A stretch of DNA of 52,856 nt from the NCBI RefSeq assembly GCF_025629245.1, contig NZ_JANZXN010000004.1, forward strand, positions 1 through 52,856. Reading direction: 5' to 3'. Made by a program: the position numbers and the translations under genes. The stretch is from Natronobiforma cellulositropha. Lineage in GTDB: Archaea; Halobacteriota; Halobacteria; Halobacteriales; Natrialbaceae. Positions 1-8,461 of this stretch are shown piece after piece. The notes beneath the pieces are model-generated. The model saw only the letters and a program-made list of their open reading frames with translations. It did no database searches and was not told the origin of the DNA. Numbering within the stretch: position 1 is the stretch's first letter; every line of letters begins with the position of its first letter.

Positions 1-50
1 CGGAGTATCCACCGTTAGGAGAAAGTCGCTCGCGTGGTGGTTCGGCATGA
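1..50 (+). CDS. TnpB C-terminus (partial, 5' end outside window)
   Basis: The frame starting at base 3 reads [15 protein letters not shown] and stops at TGA 48-50. The complete TnpB in this window ends with a similar GEYVPP segment shortly before its stop, which supports calling this the tail of another TnpB. The stop codon overlaps the ATG at 47 (ATGA) that opens the GGGP synthase frame, so the two are arranged for translational coupling. Only about 16 residues are visible, so the assignment rests on this short match plus the element end just downstream. Confidence 0.5.
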   Translation, partial: EYPPLGESRSRGGSA

Positions 51-104
51 GCCGAGACCCCCAACGTGAGGATTCCCGCGCCTTTAGGCGCGGTGAGGAT
101 GTCA
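1..104 (+). mobile_element. Right end of an IS1341-type (tnpB-only) IS200/IS605 element, left part outside the window
   Basis: The segment holds the last codons of a tnpB-like frame, then a perfect 7-bp hairpin (CCGCGCC at 76-82, loop TTTA, GGCGCGG at 87-93), then TGAGGATGTC. The complete tnpB element later in this window ends the same way: a hairpin at 25031-25047 on the minus strand followed by TGAGGATGCC. In IS200/IS605 elements this hairpin region is the right end and the 3' part of the omegaRNA scaffold, with the guide starting just past the element. The exact end, about 103-104, is inferred from this comparison. Host sequence (the GGGP synthase frame) begins immediately afterwards. Confidence 0.65.
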
Positions 105-829
105 ATGCGCCCTGGGACGAGTGGAACCACATTCTGAAGCTCGATCCGGACAAAGACCTCCCCGACGGCGTCACCTACGGCGATCTGTGTGCGACCGGGA
201 CGGACGCGATCGAGATCGGTGGCACGATGGGGATGACCGAAGAGAACATGACGGCGGTGATCCAGGCGTGTGCCGAACACGACGTGCCGCTCTATCAGGA
301 GCCGTCGAACCCAGGCGTCGTCGTCGACGACGAGGCGCTGGCGGGCTACCTCATCCCGACGGTGTTCAACGCTGGCTCGCCGTTCTGGATCACCGGCGCG
401 CACAAGGAGTGGGTCCGGATCGACGGCGACTTAGACTGGAATCGCACCTGGACCGAGGCCTACATCGTCCTCAATCCCGAGGCCGACGTCGCCACGCTGA
501 CCGAAGCCGACTGTGACCTCTCACCCGACGACGTCGCCTCCTACGCGACCGTCGCCGAGCGGATGTTCGGTCAGCCGATCGTCTACGTCGAGTACTCCGG
601 GATGCTGGGCGAGGAGTCCGTCGTCGCGGCCGCGAGCGAGGCGCTCTCTGAGTCGACGCTGTTTTACGGCGGCGGCATCCGCGACTACGACTCCGCCTAC
701 GCGATGGCCAGCCACGCCGACGTGATCGTCGTCGGCAACCTCGCCCACGACGAGGGTGTCGAGGCGGTCCGCGAAACCGTCGAGGCGGCCAACGACGCCT
801 CGGCGGACGCCCGACCTGAACTGTTTTAG
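47..829 (+). CDS. Geranylgeranylglyceryl phosphate synthase (PcrB/GGGPS family)
   Basis: This enzyme joins geranylgeranyl diphosphate to sn-glycerol-1-phosphate, making the first ether bond of archaeal membrane lipids. The family signature is clear: a TIM-barrel phosphate-binding segment with YVEYSG, then [10 protein letters not shown] and ADVIVVGN near the C-terminus. The normal family N-terminus would begin at about [16 protein letters not shown] (codon 20 here). The preceding residues, [20 protein letters not shown], are encoded by the end of the upstream tnpB element. I see no in-frame ATG, GTG or TTG between 50 and the first conserved residues, so ATG 47 is the only plausible start. Function is secure; the hybrid N-terminus is inferred. 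Confidence 0.93.
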   Translation: MSRDPQREDSRAFRRGEDVNAPWDEWNHILKLDPDKDLPDGVTYGDLCATGTDAIEIGGTMGMTEENMTAVIQACAEHDVPLYQEPSNPGVVVDDEALAGYLIPTVFNAGSPFWITGAHKEWVRIDGDLDWNRTWTEAYIVLNPEADVATLTEADCDLSPDDVASYATVAERMFGQPIVYVEYSGMLGEESVVAAASEALSESTLFYGGGIRDYDSAYAMASHADVIVVGNLAHDEGVEAVRETVEAANDASADARPELF

Positions 830-851
830 ACCGGCGGGACGGACGGGAGCT

Positions 852-1490
852 ATGAGCCTCGTCGCGGACTTCGAACTCACCTCGTCGAACCTCCTCCTGG
901 GACCGACCCTCGAGGAGTGCCCCACACTCGAGGTCACCCTCGAGCGCCAGTTCGCGCTCGACCCCGACCGGCCGATCTCCTTCTGCTGGATGGCCGGTGT
1001 GCAGCCACCGGTGCTCGAGGAGGTGTTCGAGCGCGACGGGACGGTCGCGACGAGCGAGCGACTCGAGACGGCGGACGAGCGGACCCTCTACGCGCTGACC
1101 GAGTGCGGCGAGGAGAGCGTCGGTACCTACCGGCGCTGGGTCGCTCTCGGCAGCGAGTTGCTCGAGGCGTGCGTGAGCGCGGGTGGGTGGGAGTGTCGCA
1201 TGCGCTTTCCCGGTCGGGACGCGCTCGCAGCCTACCACGAGTACCTCACAGTGCAGGGCGTCGGCTTCGACTTACACCGCCTCGCCACCGGCGGCGACTC
1301 GGTGGACGGGGCGATACTGACCCCGTATCAGCGGAACGCGTTACGCACCGCCTACGAGCGCGGGTTCTTCGACGTGCCGCGCGGGTCGACGCTCGAGGAA
1401 ATCGCGGCGGAACTCGGCATCTCGGATCAGGCGCTGAGCGAGCGGCTTCGGCGCGGACAGTCGCGGCTGGTCGAGCGCCACGTCCTATAG
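852..1490 (+). CDS. Bat-type helix-turn-helix regulator (HTH_10)
   Basis: A 212-residue protein ending in a bacterioopsin-activator type HTH domain. The segment from about residue 155 begins LTPYQRNALRTAYERGFF and continues through TLEEIAAELGISDQALSERL, the recognisable HTH_10 helices. The N-terminal ~150 residues resemble the sensor-like half of these regulators but show no motif I can assign to a ligand. The start at ATG 852 follows the GGGPS stop by 22 bp, so the gene may be co-transcribed with it. Expected role: DNA-binding transcription factor. Target genes cannot be read from the sequence. Confidence 0.85.
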   Translation: MSLVADFELTSSNLLLGPTLEECPTLEVTLERQFALDPDRPISFCWMAGVQPPVLEEVFERDGTVATSERLETADERTLYALTECGEESVGTYRRWVALGSELLEACVSAGGWECRMRFPGRDALAAYHEYLTVQGVGFDLHRLATGGDSVDGAILTPYQRNALRTAYERGFFDVPRGSTLEEIAAELGISDQALSERLRRGQSRLVERHVL

Positions 1491-1574
1491 TGCCCTCCCA
1501 AGCGCCGACTGGTGAGTCGAACCGGTACCCGCCAACTGGATCGACTCATCGGTTCAGGCTTGGAAAGCCACTGG

Positions 1575-2192
1575 TCACTTCGAGCGCTGGGGACCGTCGC
1601 CGACACCGGAGAGCGCACCGACGAGCAGGCGTTTCACGGCGAGGACGAAATCGCGCGCGACGGGTGCGCCGTCGGCGAGCCACAGCAGGAAGGTGAAGAC
1701 GGCGAGACCCACCTGGAGCCACATGTACGTCGAGAGGTCGCCCGCGAGCAACGCCGCCGAGTAGTCGCTGAACAGCCTCGAGAATCCCTCGACGATGCCG
1801 TGGCCGTGTGTGTCGGGGACGCTGTCGACCGGCCAGAGCATCAGCTCCCACTGGACGACGCCGCGGACGGCGTAGTGGTGGAGCACGTCAGCCGGGAGGT
1901 GGAGGAGGTAGCCCAGACCGAACGCGAGCCCGGCGCGCGAGCGACCGGCCGCTCGAGCGAGCAGGCCGACGCAGATCGCGAGCGGCAGGGCGAAGAATAT
2001 CGAGTGGCCGAGCGCGTAGCCGGTCTCGAAGACGCCGTACTCCCAGGCGAGGGGTTTGTCGATGAGGTCGGGCAAGACCGACGCGAAGACGACCGCGAAC
2101 GCCTCGAGTCCACCGGGGGGTTCGCGGAACACGACCCGACTGACCAGTGAGTAGACGAGGTAGCCGACGATGGCGTGCTCCCAGGGCCACAT
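1575..2192 (-). CDS. DUF457/YdjM-like membrane-bound hydrolase family protein
   Basis: A 205-residue protein with about five hydrophobic segments. It has histidine/aspartate motifs typical of the DUF457 (membrane-bound, putatively metal-dependent hydrolase) family: WEHAIVGY near the N-terminus, SVLPDLIDKP at about 38-47, ALGHSIFF at about 60-67 and LHLPADVLHHY at about 97-107. These conserved His/Asp residues lie near membrane boundaries and could bind a metal. Substrate and pathway are unknown. It is transcribed convergently with the preceding regulator, and its upstream neighbour on the same strand is the sirtuin gene. Confidence 0.8.
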   Translation of the reverse strand: MWPWEHAIVGYLVYSLVSRVVFREPPGGLEAFAVVFASVLPDLIDKPLAWEYGVFETGYALGHSIFFALPLAICVGLLARAAGRSRAGLAFGLGYLLHLPADVLHHYAVRGVVQWELMLWPVDSVPDTHGHGIVEGFSRLFSDYSAALLAGDLSTYMWLQVGLAVFTFLLWLADGAPVARDFVLAVKRLLVGALSGVGDGPQRSK

Positions 2193-2258
2193 AGCTAGCG
2201 CGAGCGGTCTCGGCCGGTTAGTTATCCCGTTGTTTCGACCGGGTAGGTAGCGGTTTCC

Positions 2259-3062
2259 TCACGGTCGTGGCTGCTCGCGGCCGGTGACGAGCCGGTACAG
2301 GTCGGGGAGTGCGTCGGTCACGTCCGCACGGTGGACGACCGTCGCCACCCCGTCGACCGGCGTCTCCTCGAGCGTGAACACGGCGACCGTCGCGCCGTTC
2401 CGAGCGGCCAGCCGCGGGAGCGAGGCGGCGGGTTCGACCACCAGCGAGGAGCCGATGGCGAGGAACACGTCGCAGGTGCGCGCGAGTGTCTGTGCGCGCT
2501 CGAGTGAGTCGTGTGAGAGTGTCTCACCGAAGAGGACGACGTCGGGTTTGTAGACACCCCCACAGTCACAGCGCGGCGGCGTCTCGCCAGCCGCGACGCG
2601 CTCGAAGGCAGGCGCGGCGTCGGCCCGACCCCCACAGGCCGTGCAGACGACGCGGTGGGCGTTACCGTGGAGTTCGACGACCGATTCGGCCGGGTCTGTG
2701 TCGGGACCGCCGCCGTCGGGCACAGCCGCGGCCGCCCCGAGGTGTAGGCCGTCGGTGTTCTGGGTGACGATTGCCTCGAGGTGGCCCGCACGCTCGAGGG
2801 CGCAGAGCGCCTCGTGGGCGACGTTCGGTTCGACGGGGGCGCCGAACATCGCCCGCTGGAGCGTCAGCCGGTCGTTCCAGAAGCCCGCGGGGTCGCGCTC
2901 GAAACGGCCGGAGGTAAACTGGCCGGCGTCGAACTGCTCCCAGACGCCACCTTCGCCGCGAAAGGTCGGAACGCCCGACGGGGCGGAGATACCCGCACCG
3001 GTGAGGGCGACGACGCGCTCGGCGTCGCGGATGTCGGCGGCGAGTCGCTCGAGCGCGTCCAT
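2259..3062 (-). CDS. Sir2-family NAD-dependent protein deacylase
   Basis: Sirtuins remove acyl groups from lysine using NAD+, producing nicotinamide and O-acyl-ADP-ribose. The 267-residue protein has the NAD motif GAGISAPSGVPTFRG (22-36), TQNTDGLH (100-107) and the catalytic histidine H132 in VELHGNAH. The structural zinc site is C140, C143, C165 and C167. Length fits a single-domain sirtuin without extensions. In archaea, chromatin proteins and metabolic enzymes are plausible substrates, but the context gives no specific partner. There is 66 bp to the next same-strand gene. Confidence 0.93.
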   Translation of the reverse strand: MDALERLAADIRDAERVVALTGAGISAPSGVPTFRGEGGVWEQFDAGQFTSGRFERDPAGFWNDRLTLQRAMFGAPVEPNVAHEALCALERAGHLEAIVTQNTDGLHLGAAAAVPDGGGPDTDPAESVVELHGNAHRVVCTACGGRADAAPAFERVAAGETPPRCDCGGVYKPDVVLFGETLSHDSLERAQTLARTCDVFLAIGSSLVVEPAASLPRLAARNGATVAVFTLEETPVDGVATVVHRADVTDALPDLYRLVTGREQPRP

Positions 3063-3122
3063 ACGCTGGCATCGGCTGGGGCGGGCAAAAACGCTCGGAC
3101 CGATAGCGCGTCGTACGGAACG

Positions 3123-3791
3123 CTAGCGCATCGTCTCGGCGTAGACGGCCATCAACGCCGCTTCGATGCGCTGGAGGTGTTCGCTCACCGTGCCCGTCGC
3201 GAGGTCGAGGGTCTCGGCGAGTTCGCGCTGGGTGGTCCGGCGCGGCACCTCGTAGTAGCCCTCACGGATCGCCACCGCGAGCAGTTCGCGCTGTCTCGCC
3301 GTCAGCGACCTGGCGAACGCGTTGGCTGTCGGATCGTACGCGCCGATCCGCCGGAGGTCGACGCCGATGCCGTCCGGCACCGCCGCGACCGCGCGTTCGA
3401 TCGCTCCGGTCGACCCGACGACGGTCACCTCGAGTCCGCGCGTCGACCCGGTCTCGAGAATCGGCAGCGGCCACTCGAGAACGATCTCGTGTTCGTAGAG
3501 GACCGCGAGCAGATCGTCGACGAGACCGACGGACCGAAACCGAACCGAGGCGACGGCGCGTTCGTCGGTACCGGCAACGTTGTAGCCCAGAACGTCCGGC
3601 GAACTCTCGAGCAGCGCTTCGGCGCGCGCCACGTCGCCGCGGAGTTCGAGAAGCTCGAGGTACATCGACCCCGGGAGCGGACTGATGTCTCGAACCGCGG
3701 TGACGGTGACGGCTTCGGCCTGCCGAAGCAAATCGTCGACCGGGTGGATGCCCCGGTCCCCCCACGTCAGCGCGACCGTCGCGTATCTCAT
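3123..3791 (-). CDS. Bat-type helix-turn-helix regulator (HTH_10)
   Basis: A 222-residue regulator starting at ATG 3791 (MRYATVALTWGD). The C-terminal HTH_10 domain starts at about residue 165 (LTARQRELLAVAIREGYY) and includes RTTQRELAETLDLATGTVSEHLQRIEAAL, the helix-turn-helix itself. The N-terminal half is a variable, probably signal-responsive region. An upstream in-frame ATG at about 3824 would add 11 residues with no family support. It is divergent from the cytochrome P450 gene, 83 bp away, so it is a candidate regulator of that gene; this rests only on position. Confidence 0.87.
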   Translation of the reverse strand: MRYATVALTWGDRGIHPVDDLLRQAEAVTVTAVRDISPLPGSMYLELLELRGDVARAEALLESSPDVLGYNVAGTDERAVASVRFRSVGLVDDLLAVLYEHEIVLEWPLPILETGSTRGLEVTVVGSTGAIERAVAAVPDGIGVDLRRIGAYDPTANAFARSLTARQRELLAVAIREGYYEVPRRTTQRELAETLDLATGTVSEHLQRIEAALMAVYAETMR

Positions 3792-3874
3792 GGCTCGGGG
3801 GAGGCGAGGCTGAATAAAAAGCACCTAGCATGCTCGTACACAGAGATAGACGGCTCGCACCCGTCGAAGCGAGT

Positions 3875-5221
3875 ATGCCCAACCAGCCCACGCCGACAGG
3901 CACGCGTCGACCACCCGGCCCCTCGGGGCTGCCAGTTCTCGGCAACCAGCTCGCGTTCGTGCGCGATCCGTACGGATTCGTGACGCGGACGGCGCGTGAG
4001 TACGGCGACATCGTGAGCTGGGACGACCCCGCCGGGCCGGTCTACCAGCTGAACCACCCCGAACACATCGAGCAGGTGCTCGTGCACAACAACGAGTCGT
4101 ACGTCAAAGGCGAGCAGTTCCAGACCATCCTCGGGCCAATCACCGGAAACGGCATTCTGAACAGCGAGGGAGCACTCTGGCGACGCAACCGCCACCTGAT
4201 CCAGCCCGCGTTCCACCCCGACCGGATCGAAGAGTACGCGACGATGATGACCGAGGTGACCGCGGAGGGTCTCGAGCGCTGGCGCGATGGGCAGGTCCGT
4301 CCCATCCACGAGGAGATGATGGAGCTAACGCTGAAAATCGTCGCCCGCGCGCTCTTCGGCGTCGACATCGGCGAAGACGTCGACACCGTCGGCTCCTCGC
4401 TCGAGGCGTTCATGCTCGCCTCCGAGAACCTCGCACACCTGGTGTTGCCGCCGTGGGTGCCGACGCCCGCTCGCCGAGAGATCCGCCGCGCCCGCGAACG
4501 CCTCGATACCGTCGTCTACGGCATGATCGAGGAGCGGCGGGCGAATCCGACCGAGCGGGACGTGGTCTCGAAACTGCTCGAGGTGAGCGACGAGGCGGAC
4601 GTCACCCTCACCGACGAGCAGATCAGAGACGAGGTCGTCACCCTCCTGCTGGCCGGCCACGAGACGACGGCGCTCGCGCTGACGTTCACCGCCTACCTCC
4701 TCTCTCAGCACCCCCACGTCGAGGAGAAACTCGTCGCCGAACTCGAGGCGGAACTCGACGGCGAGACGCCGACGATGGCCGACCTCGAGCGGCTGACCTA
4801 CACCGAGCAGGTCGTCGAGGAGTCGATGCGCCTCTACCCGCCCGTCCCCGGTATCATCCGCGAGGCCGTCAAGCCCGACGTCATCGACGGCTACGTGATT
4901 CCGCCGGGTGCGACGGTTCGAATGCACCAGTGGGTCGTCCACCGCGACCCCCGCTGGTACGACGACCCGCTGGCGTTCCGCCCCGAGCGCTGGGACGGCG
5001 ACCTCGAGTCGGAGCTGCCGAACCTGGCGTACTTCCCGTTCTCGGCGGGTCCGCGCCGGTGTATCGGCGACCGCTTCGCCATGCTCGAGGCGCGGCTCAT
5101 GCTCGCGACTATCTACCAGCAGTTCCACCTCGAGTTGGTCCCCGGCGTCGACCTCGACCTGCTGGCGACGATCACCGCACGGCCGACCCACGAGATCCCG
5201 ATGACGGTCTACCGGCGCTGA
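3875..5221 (+). CDS. Cytochrome P450
   Basis: A 448-residue soluble heme monooxygenase. Diagnostic elements are the proline-rich N-terminus (RRPPGPSGLPVLGN), the I-helix oxygen-binding motif AGHETTA at about residue 260, the K-helix ExxR in EESMRLYPP, and the heme ligand loop FSAGPRRCIGDRFA with the cysteine at about residue 396. No membrane anchor is visible. The start at ATG 3875 is preferred over 3830 because the family-like sequence begins there. No ferredoxin or reductase gene is adjacent, so the redox partner must lie elsewhere. The substrate is unknown. The divergent Bat-like regulator may control it. Confidence 0.95.
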   Translation: MPNQPTPTGTRRPPGPSGLPVLGNQLAFVRDPYGFVTRTAREYGDIVSWDDPAGPVYQLNHPEHIEQVLVHNNESYVKGEQFQTILGPITGNGILNSEGALWRRNRHLIQPAFHPDRIEEYATMMTEVTAEGLERWRDGQVRPIHEEMMELTLKIVARALFGVDIGEDVDTVGSSLEAFMLASENLAHLVLPPWVPTPARREIRRARERLDTVVYGMIEERRANPTERDVVSKLLEVSDEADVTLTDEQIRDEVVTLLLAGHETTALALTFTAYLLSQHPHVEEKLVAELEAELDGETPTMADLERLTYTEQVVEESMRLYPPVPGIIREAVKPDVIDGYVIPPGATVRMHQWVVHRDPRWYDDPLAFRPERWDGDLESELPNLAYFPFSAGPRRCIGDRFAMLEARLMLATIYQQFHLELVPGVDLDLLATITARPTHEIPMTVYRR

Positions 5222-5292
5222 GACGGCCCAGCTGAGTTGGCCACGCGGGGAAAAAGACACAAGTACACAGAAGACGAACAATAGAGACACAG

Positions 5293-5541
5293 ATGGGGAG
5301 CAAAACGATCAGTCTTCACGAGGAAACCTACCGGCGACTCGACCGGGAAAAACGAGCCGACGAGAGCTTCAGCGACGTTGTCGACCGCCTGCTCACGGGC
5401 GAGACGGAGAACCCACTCCGAGAACTGATCGGTCTCGTCGACGAGGAGGAACTCGAGCGAGTCCGCCACCACTCCGACGCCTTCCGTGAGGACGTCGACG
5501 CACGCTTCAGTGACCGCGACGACGCGCCAGTGGAGGAGTGA
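5293..5541 (+). CDS. VapB-type antitoxin (DUF217/UPF0330 family)
   Basis: An 82-residue acidic protein starting MGSKTISLHEETYRRLDREK, with the ribbon-helix-helix-like N-terminus typical of UPF0330 antitoxins (SFSDVVDRLL at about 36-45). It should neutralise the PIN toxin encoded next and repress the shared promoter. The stop TGA (5539-5541) overlaps the toxin start ATG (5541-5543), giving the tight coupling expected of a toxin-antitoxin pair. Confidence 0.85.
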   Translation: MGSKTISLHEETYRRLDREKRADESFSDVVDRLLTGETENPLRELIGLVDEEELERVRHHSDAFREDVDARFSDRDDAPVEE

Positions 5542-5912
5542 TGGTCCTCCTCGATAGCTGTTTCATCATCGACCTCCTCGATGCGGACCCCGGCGCGGTC
5601 GAGAAACTCAACGAGTTCGCGTGGACCACGGCGTCAGTGTCGACGCTCACCGTCACCGAAGTCGGCCGGGGACTCACGCCCACCGATCAGGAACGGTTCG
5701 AATCGATCGTGAGCCGAATCGACGTGTTGCCGTTCGGACTCGAGGAGGCGAGGCGAGCGACGCGCGAACATCGTCGACTTCGGCGCGAGGGACGACAGAT
5801 CGGGACCGTCGACCTGCTAATCGCTTCGACGGCCATCGAGGCGAACAAGACGGTCGTCACCAGAAACGTCGGCGAGTTTCGCCGAACGAGTGCGTCGGTG
5901 ACGCCGTACTAG
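5541..5912 (+). CDS. VapC-type PIN-domain toxin
   Basis: A 123-residue PIN-domain ribonuclease. The conserved acidic residues are D5 in [11 protein letters not shown], the glutamate in TVTEVGRG, and the aspartate in [13 protein letters not shown], followed by VVTRNVGEF. VapC toxins typically cut tRNA or rRNA to arrest translation. The start could be ATG 5541 or GTG 5538; the ATG is chosen because it gives the usual MVLLDS start. It forms a pair with the upstream antitoxin and lies directly before aspS. Confidence 0.87.
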   Translation: MVLLDSCFIIDLLDADPGAVEKLNEFAWTTASVSTLTVTEVGRGLTPTDQERFESIVSRIDVLPFGLEEARRATREHRRLRREGRQIGTVDLLIASTAIEANKTVVTRNVGEFRRTSASVTPY

Positions 5913-5965
5913 GCCGGCAATCGCGAACCACTGCGCTTACGTTTGGGCCTCGAGAACGCGAACGT

Positions 5966-7270
5966 ATGCAGGACAGAACCTACACTGCCGAGGCCGAGCC
6001 AGGCGAGACGGTCACCGTCGCTGGCTGGGTCCACGAGGTGCGCGACCTCGGAGGCATCGCCTTTCTGATTCTCAGAGACACCACCGGACAGATCCAGGTC
6101 AAGTTCCAGAAAGACGAGATGGACGAGGACTTAGTCGAGACCGGTCTCGGCGTCTCTCGAGAGAGCGTCATCACCGTCACGGGTGCGGTCGAAGAGGAGC
6201 CACGCGCGCCGACGGGCGTCGAGATTACCCCCGAGTCGGTCGAGGTCGTCGCCGCCGCCGACCCGGAACTGCCGCTCGACCCCTCCGGGAAGGTCGACGC
6301 CGAAATCTCGACGCGCCTCGACAACCGCACGCTCGACCTCCGCAAGGAGGAGGTGCAGGCGATCTTCGAGATCCGCGCCGAGGCGCTCGCCGCGATCCGA
6401 GCCCACTTCCGCGAGGTCGGCTGTACGGAGATCAACACCCCGAAGATCGTCGCCACGGGTACCGAAGGCGGCACCGAACTGTTCCCGATCACCTACTTCG
6501 GCCAGGAGGCATTCATGAACCAGAGTCCACAGCTGTTCAAACAGCTGATGGCCGGCTCGAGTCTCGAGCGCGTCTTCGAGATCGGTCCCATCTTCCGCGC
6601 CGAAGAGCACAACACCCCCCGACACCTGAACGAGGCGACCTCGATCGACTTCGAGGGCGCGTTCTGTGACCACCAGGAGGCGATGGACGTCGTCGAGGGC
6701 GTCGTCAAAGCCGCCTACGAGGCTGTCGCCGAGGAGTGCAGCGAGGAACTCGAGACGCTCGGCCTCGCAGACGAGTTCGAGGTACCCGAGGAGGCGTTCC
6801 CCCGACTGAGCTACGAGGAAGCCATCGAGCGGATCAACGCGACGGGTGAACTCGAGGAGCAGCTCGTCTGGGGCGACGACCTGCCCACCGAGGGCGAGAA
6901 GGCCCTCGGTGAGGACGTCGGCACCCACTACTTCATCACCGACTGGCCCAGCGAGATCAAGCCCTTCTACATCATGGACCACGAGGAGGACGAACAGCTC
7001 TCGACCGGCTTCGACCTGATGCACCCACGGATGGAACTCGTCTCCGGCGGCCAGCGCGAACACCGCTACGAGGAACTCGTCGACGGCTTCGAACAGCAGG
7101 GGCTCGACCCCGACGCCTTCGAGTACTACACCAAGATGTTCAAGTACGGCATGCCACCGCACGCTGGCTGGGGTCTCGGCGGCGAGCGCCTCGTGATGAC
7201 GATGCTCGGTCTCGAGAACATTCGGGAGGCTGTGTTGTTCCCGCGAGACCGTCAGCGACTCAGTCCGTAG
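5966..7270 (+). CDS. aspS: Aspartyl-tRNA synthetase (archaeal type)
   Basis: A 434-residue class II synthetase charging tRNA-Asp, and possibly tRNA-Asn in a non-discriminating enzyme. It has an N-terminal OB anticodon-binding fold ([15 protein letters not shown]), motif 2 around [21 protein letters not shown], the long archaeal/eukaryal-type catalytic core, and motif 3 [22 protein letters not shown], ending [10 protein letters not shown]. The stop TAG lies in the loop of a strong hairpin (7251-7284). The 3' end of the gene is repeated in degenerate form downstream. It is flanked on both sides by toxin-antitoxin modules. Confidence 0.96.
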   Translation: MQDRTYTAEAEPGETVTVAGWVHEVRDLGGIAFLILRDTTGQIQVKFQKDEMDEDLVETGLGVSRESVITVTGAVEEEPRAPTGVEITPESVEVVAAADPELPLDPSGKVDAEISTRLDNRTLDLRKEEVQAIFEIRAEALAAIRAHFREVGCTEINTPKIVATGTEGGTELFPITYFGQEAFMNQSPQLFKQLMAGSSLERVFEIGPIFRAEEHNTPRHLNEATSIDFEGAFCDHQEAMDVVEGVVKAAYEAVAEECSEELETLGLADEFEVPEEAFPRLSYEEAIERINATGELEEQLVWGDDLPTEGEKALGEDVGTHYFITDWPSEIKPFYIMDHEEDEQLSTGFDLMHPRMELVSGGQREHRYEELVDGFEQQGLDPDAFEYYTKMFKYGMPPHAGWGLGGERLVMTMLGLENIREAVLFPRDRQRLSP

Positions 7271-7610
7271 GACTGGTCGCTGACCGTCGAGCGGGAGCTC
7301 GTTGGACGAGCAGCGCGAGTCCAACGGTGTTCCCGCGAGATCGTCAACGTCTGAGCCGTAGGCGAAGACGTTGAGAGCCAACGAGACTCACGAGTGCGGT
7401 TGCGAGTTGAGCCTCGTCAGATTGTCAACGTCTGAGCCGTAGGCGAAGACGTTGAGAGCCAACGAGACTCACGAGTGCGGTTGCGAGTTGAGCCTCGTCA
7501 GATTGTCAGCGATTGAGTCCCTGACGAAGTCTCTGAGAGCCAACGAGAAGAGCGAAGCGACTCTCGTCAGATCGTCAGCGACTGAGTCCGTAAGACTGGT
7601 CGCCGACCCT
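7251..7610. repeat. Array of five hairpin-forming repeats derived from the aspS 3' end
   Basis: Copies begin (TCAGCG/TCAACG) at 7252, 7344, 7425, 7506 and 7575. Copies 2 and 3 are an exact 81-bp tandem duplication (7344-7424 and 7425-7505); copies 1, 4 and 5 are diverged. Copy 1 is the end of aspS itself. It folds as GTCAGCGAC/GTCGCTGAC plus CAGTCC/GGACTG around a GTA loop. Copies 2 and 3 fold as TCAACGTCT/AGACGTTGA plus GCC/GGC around the same GTA loop, so base changes are compensated. Another 8-bp hairpin lies at 7300-7326. This fills the 346-bp gap between aspS and the convergent PIN gene and may act as a bidirectional terminator. Confidence 0.85.
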
Positions 7611-7617
7611 CGAGCGA

Positions 7618-8136
7618 TCACTCTCGTGCGGCTGCCTCGAGTAATTCGTCGGCGCGTACGCGGAGTTCGCCGGTCATGTGGAGTCCGTTCGCGTCGAGGC
7701 GGTGGACGAGTGATCGCGCGTCCGACAGCGCGTAGCCGTCCTCGACGGCGCGCACGATCACACCGATCGTGCCGGTGACCGTCGCACCGAACCCTCGAGT
7801 GACCGTCCGAACCCGTCTGTCGTCGGAGACGACGCCGATGGGGCGACCGTCGTCGGTGGCTGCGAGTACGTCCGCGAGGAGGCGCACGTCGCCGTTTCGG
7901 GTGCGCTCGTCGAGAACCGCCATCGACTGCTCGAGGTACGCGTCCTCGACGGCAGCCGATCGGACACACAGGTCGGTCTCGAGGAACCGTTCGAGGGCGG
8001 TCGCAGCGGGTTCGGTCGTCACCTCGGCGATAACTGCTGGCGGTATCTCGGGGGTGGCGTCGAAGACGGCGAGTAACTCGAGTTCACCGACCCCTCCGAG
8101 CGCGATAGCGGTCGTCGCATCGACCAGAATCCTCAT
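7618..8136 (-). CDS. PIN-domain toxin of a toxin-antitoxin pair (DUF3368-like)
   Basis: A 172-residue PIN-like protein starting MRILVDATTAIALGGVGELELL, with the first catalytic aspartate at D6 and a later acidic motif in GVVSDDRRVRTVTRGFG. This resembles the DUF3368 group of predicted toxins that pair with UPF0175 antitoxins. The upstream gene (antitoxin) overlaps this start by 4 bp, as expected of coupled translation. Predicted activity is metal-dependent RNA cleavage. Identification as a toxin rests on fold motifs and the neighbouring antitoxin. Confidence 0.78.
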   Translation of the reverse strand: MRILVDATTAIALGGVGELELLAVFDATPEIPPAVIAEVTTEPAATALERFLETDLCVRSAAVEDAYLEQSMAVLDERTRNGDVRLLADVLAATDDGRPIGVVSDDRRVRTVTRGFGATVTGTIGVIVRAVEDGYALSDARSLVHRLDANGLHMTGELRVRADELLEAAARE

Positions 8137-8435
8137 AACTCACGTGCAGCATCTGCATCGGCGCTCAGGTCGTCGGGCTGTAGGTGTGTCGTGAGGTTTC
8201 GCTCCCGTGCGATCTCGAGCCACTCGGCGATGCTCACGCCAGCGATCCGTGCCGCCTGGTTAACCGAGGCATCCCCGCTCTGGTAGGCTTCGATGGCTCG
8301 GCGCACCCGGAGTTCGGCCAGTCCCTCGCCGAGTGCCTTGCGTATCGTCGTACTCCGGTCGAGACCGAGTAGCTCGGCGACCTCCTCGAGTTCGTCGGCT
8401 TCGTCGTCGGGGAGCCGGGCGCTGATCGCAGGCAT
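8133..8435 (-). CDS. UPF0175-family antitoxin
   Basis: A 100-residue protein starting MPAISARLPDDEADELEEVAELLGLDRST, an N-terminal ribbon-helix-helix-like region. A UPF0175-type helical segment follows (YQSGDASVNQAARIAGVSIAEWLEIARERN), which resembles a second HTH. It is expected to bind and neutralise the PIN protein encoded next. The upstream region 8436-8462 contains repeated TACAC half-sites (GTATACACTGTATTACACC) that could be an autoregulatory operator. Confidence 0.82.
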   Translation of the reverse strand: MPAISARLPDDEADELEEVAELLGLDRSTTIRKALGEGLAELRVRRAIEAYQSGDASVNQAARIAGVSIAEWLEIARERNLTTHLQPDDLSADADAAREL

Positions 8436-8461
8436 GTATACACTGTATTACACCGAGTACA
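8436..8461 (-). promoter_or_regulatory. Candidate TA promoter/operator
   Basis: The AT-rich stretch GTATACACTGTATTACACC directly precedes the antitoxin start and carries two TACAC repeats in an otherwise GC-rich region. It may combine core promoter and operator for the toxin-antitoxin operon. No binding site for this family is known to me, so this is inference from position and repetition. Confidence 0.35.
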
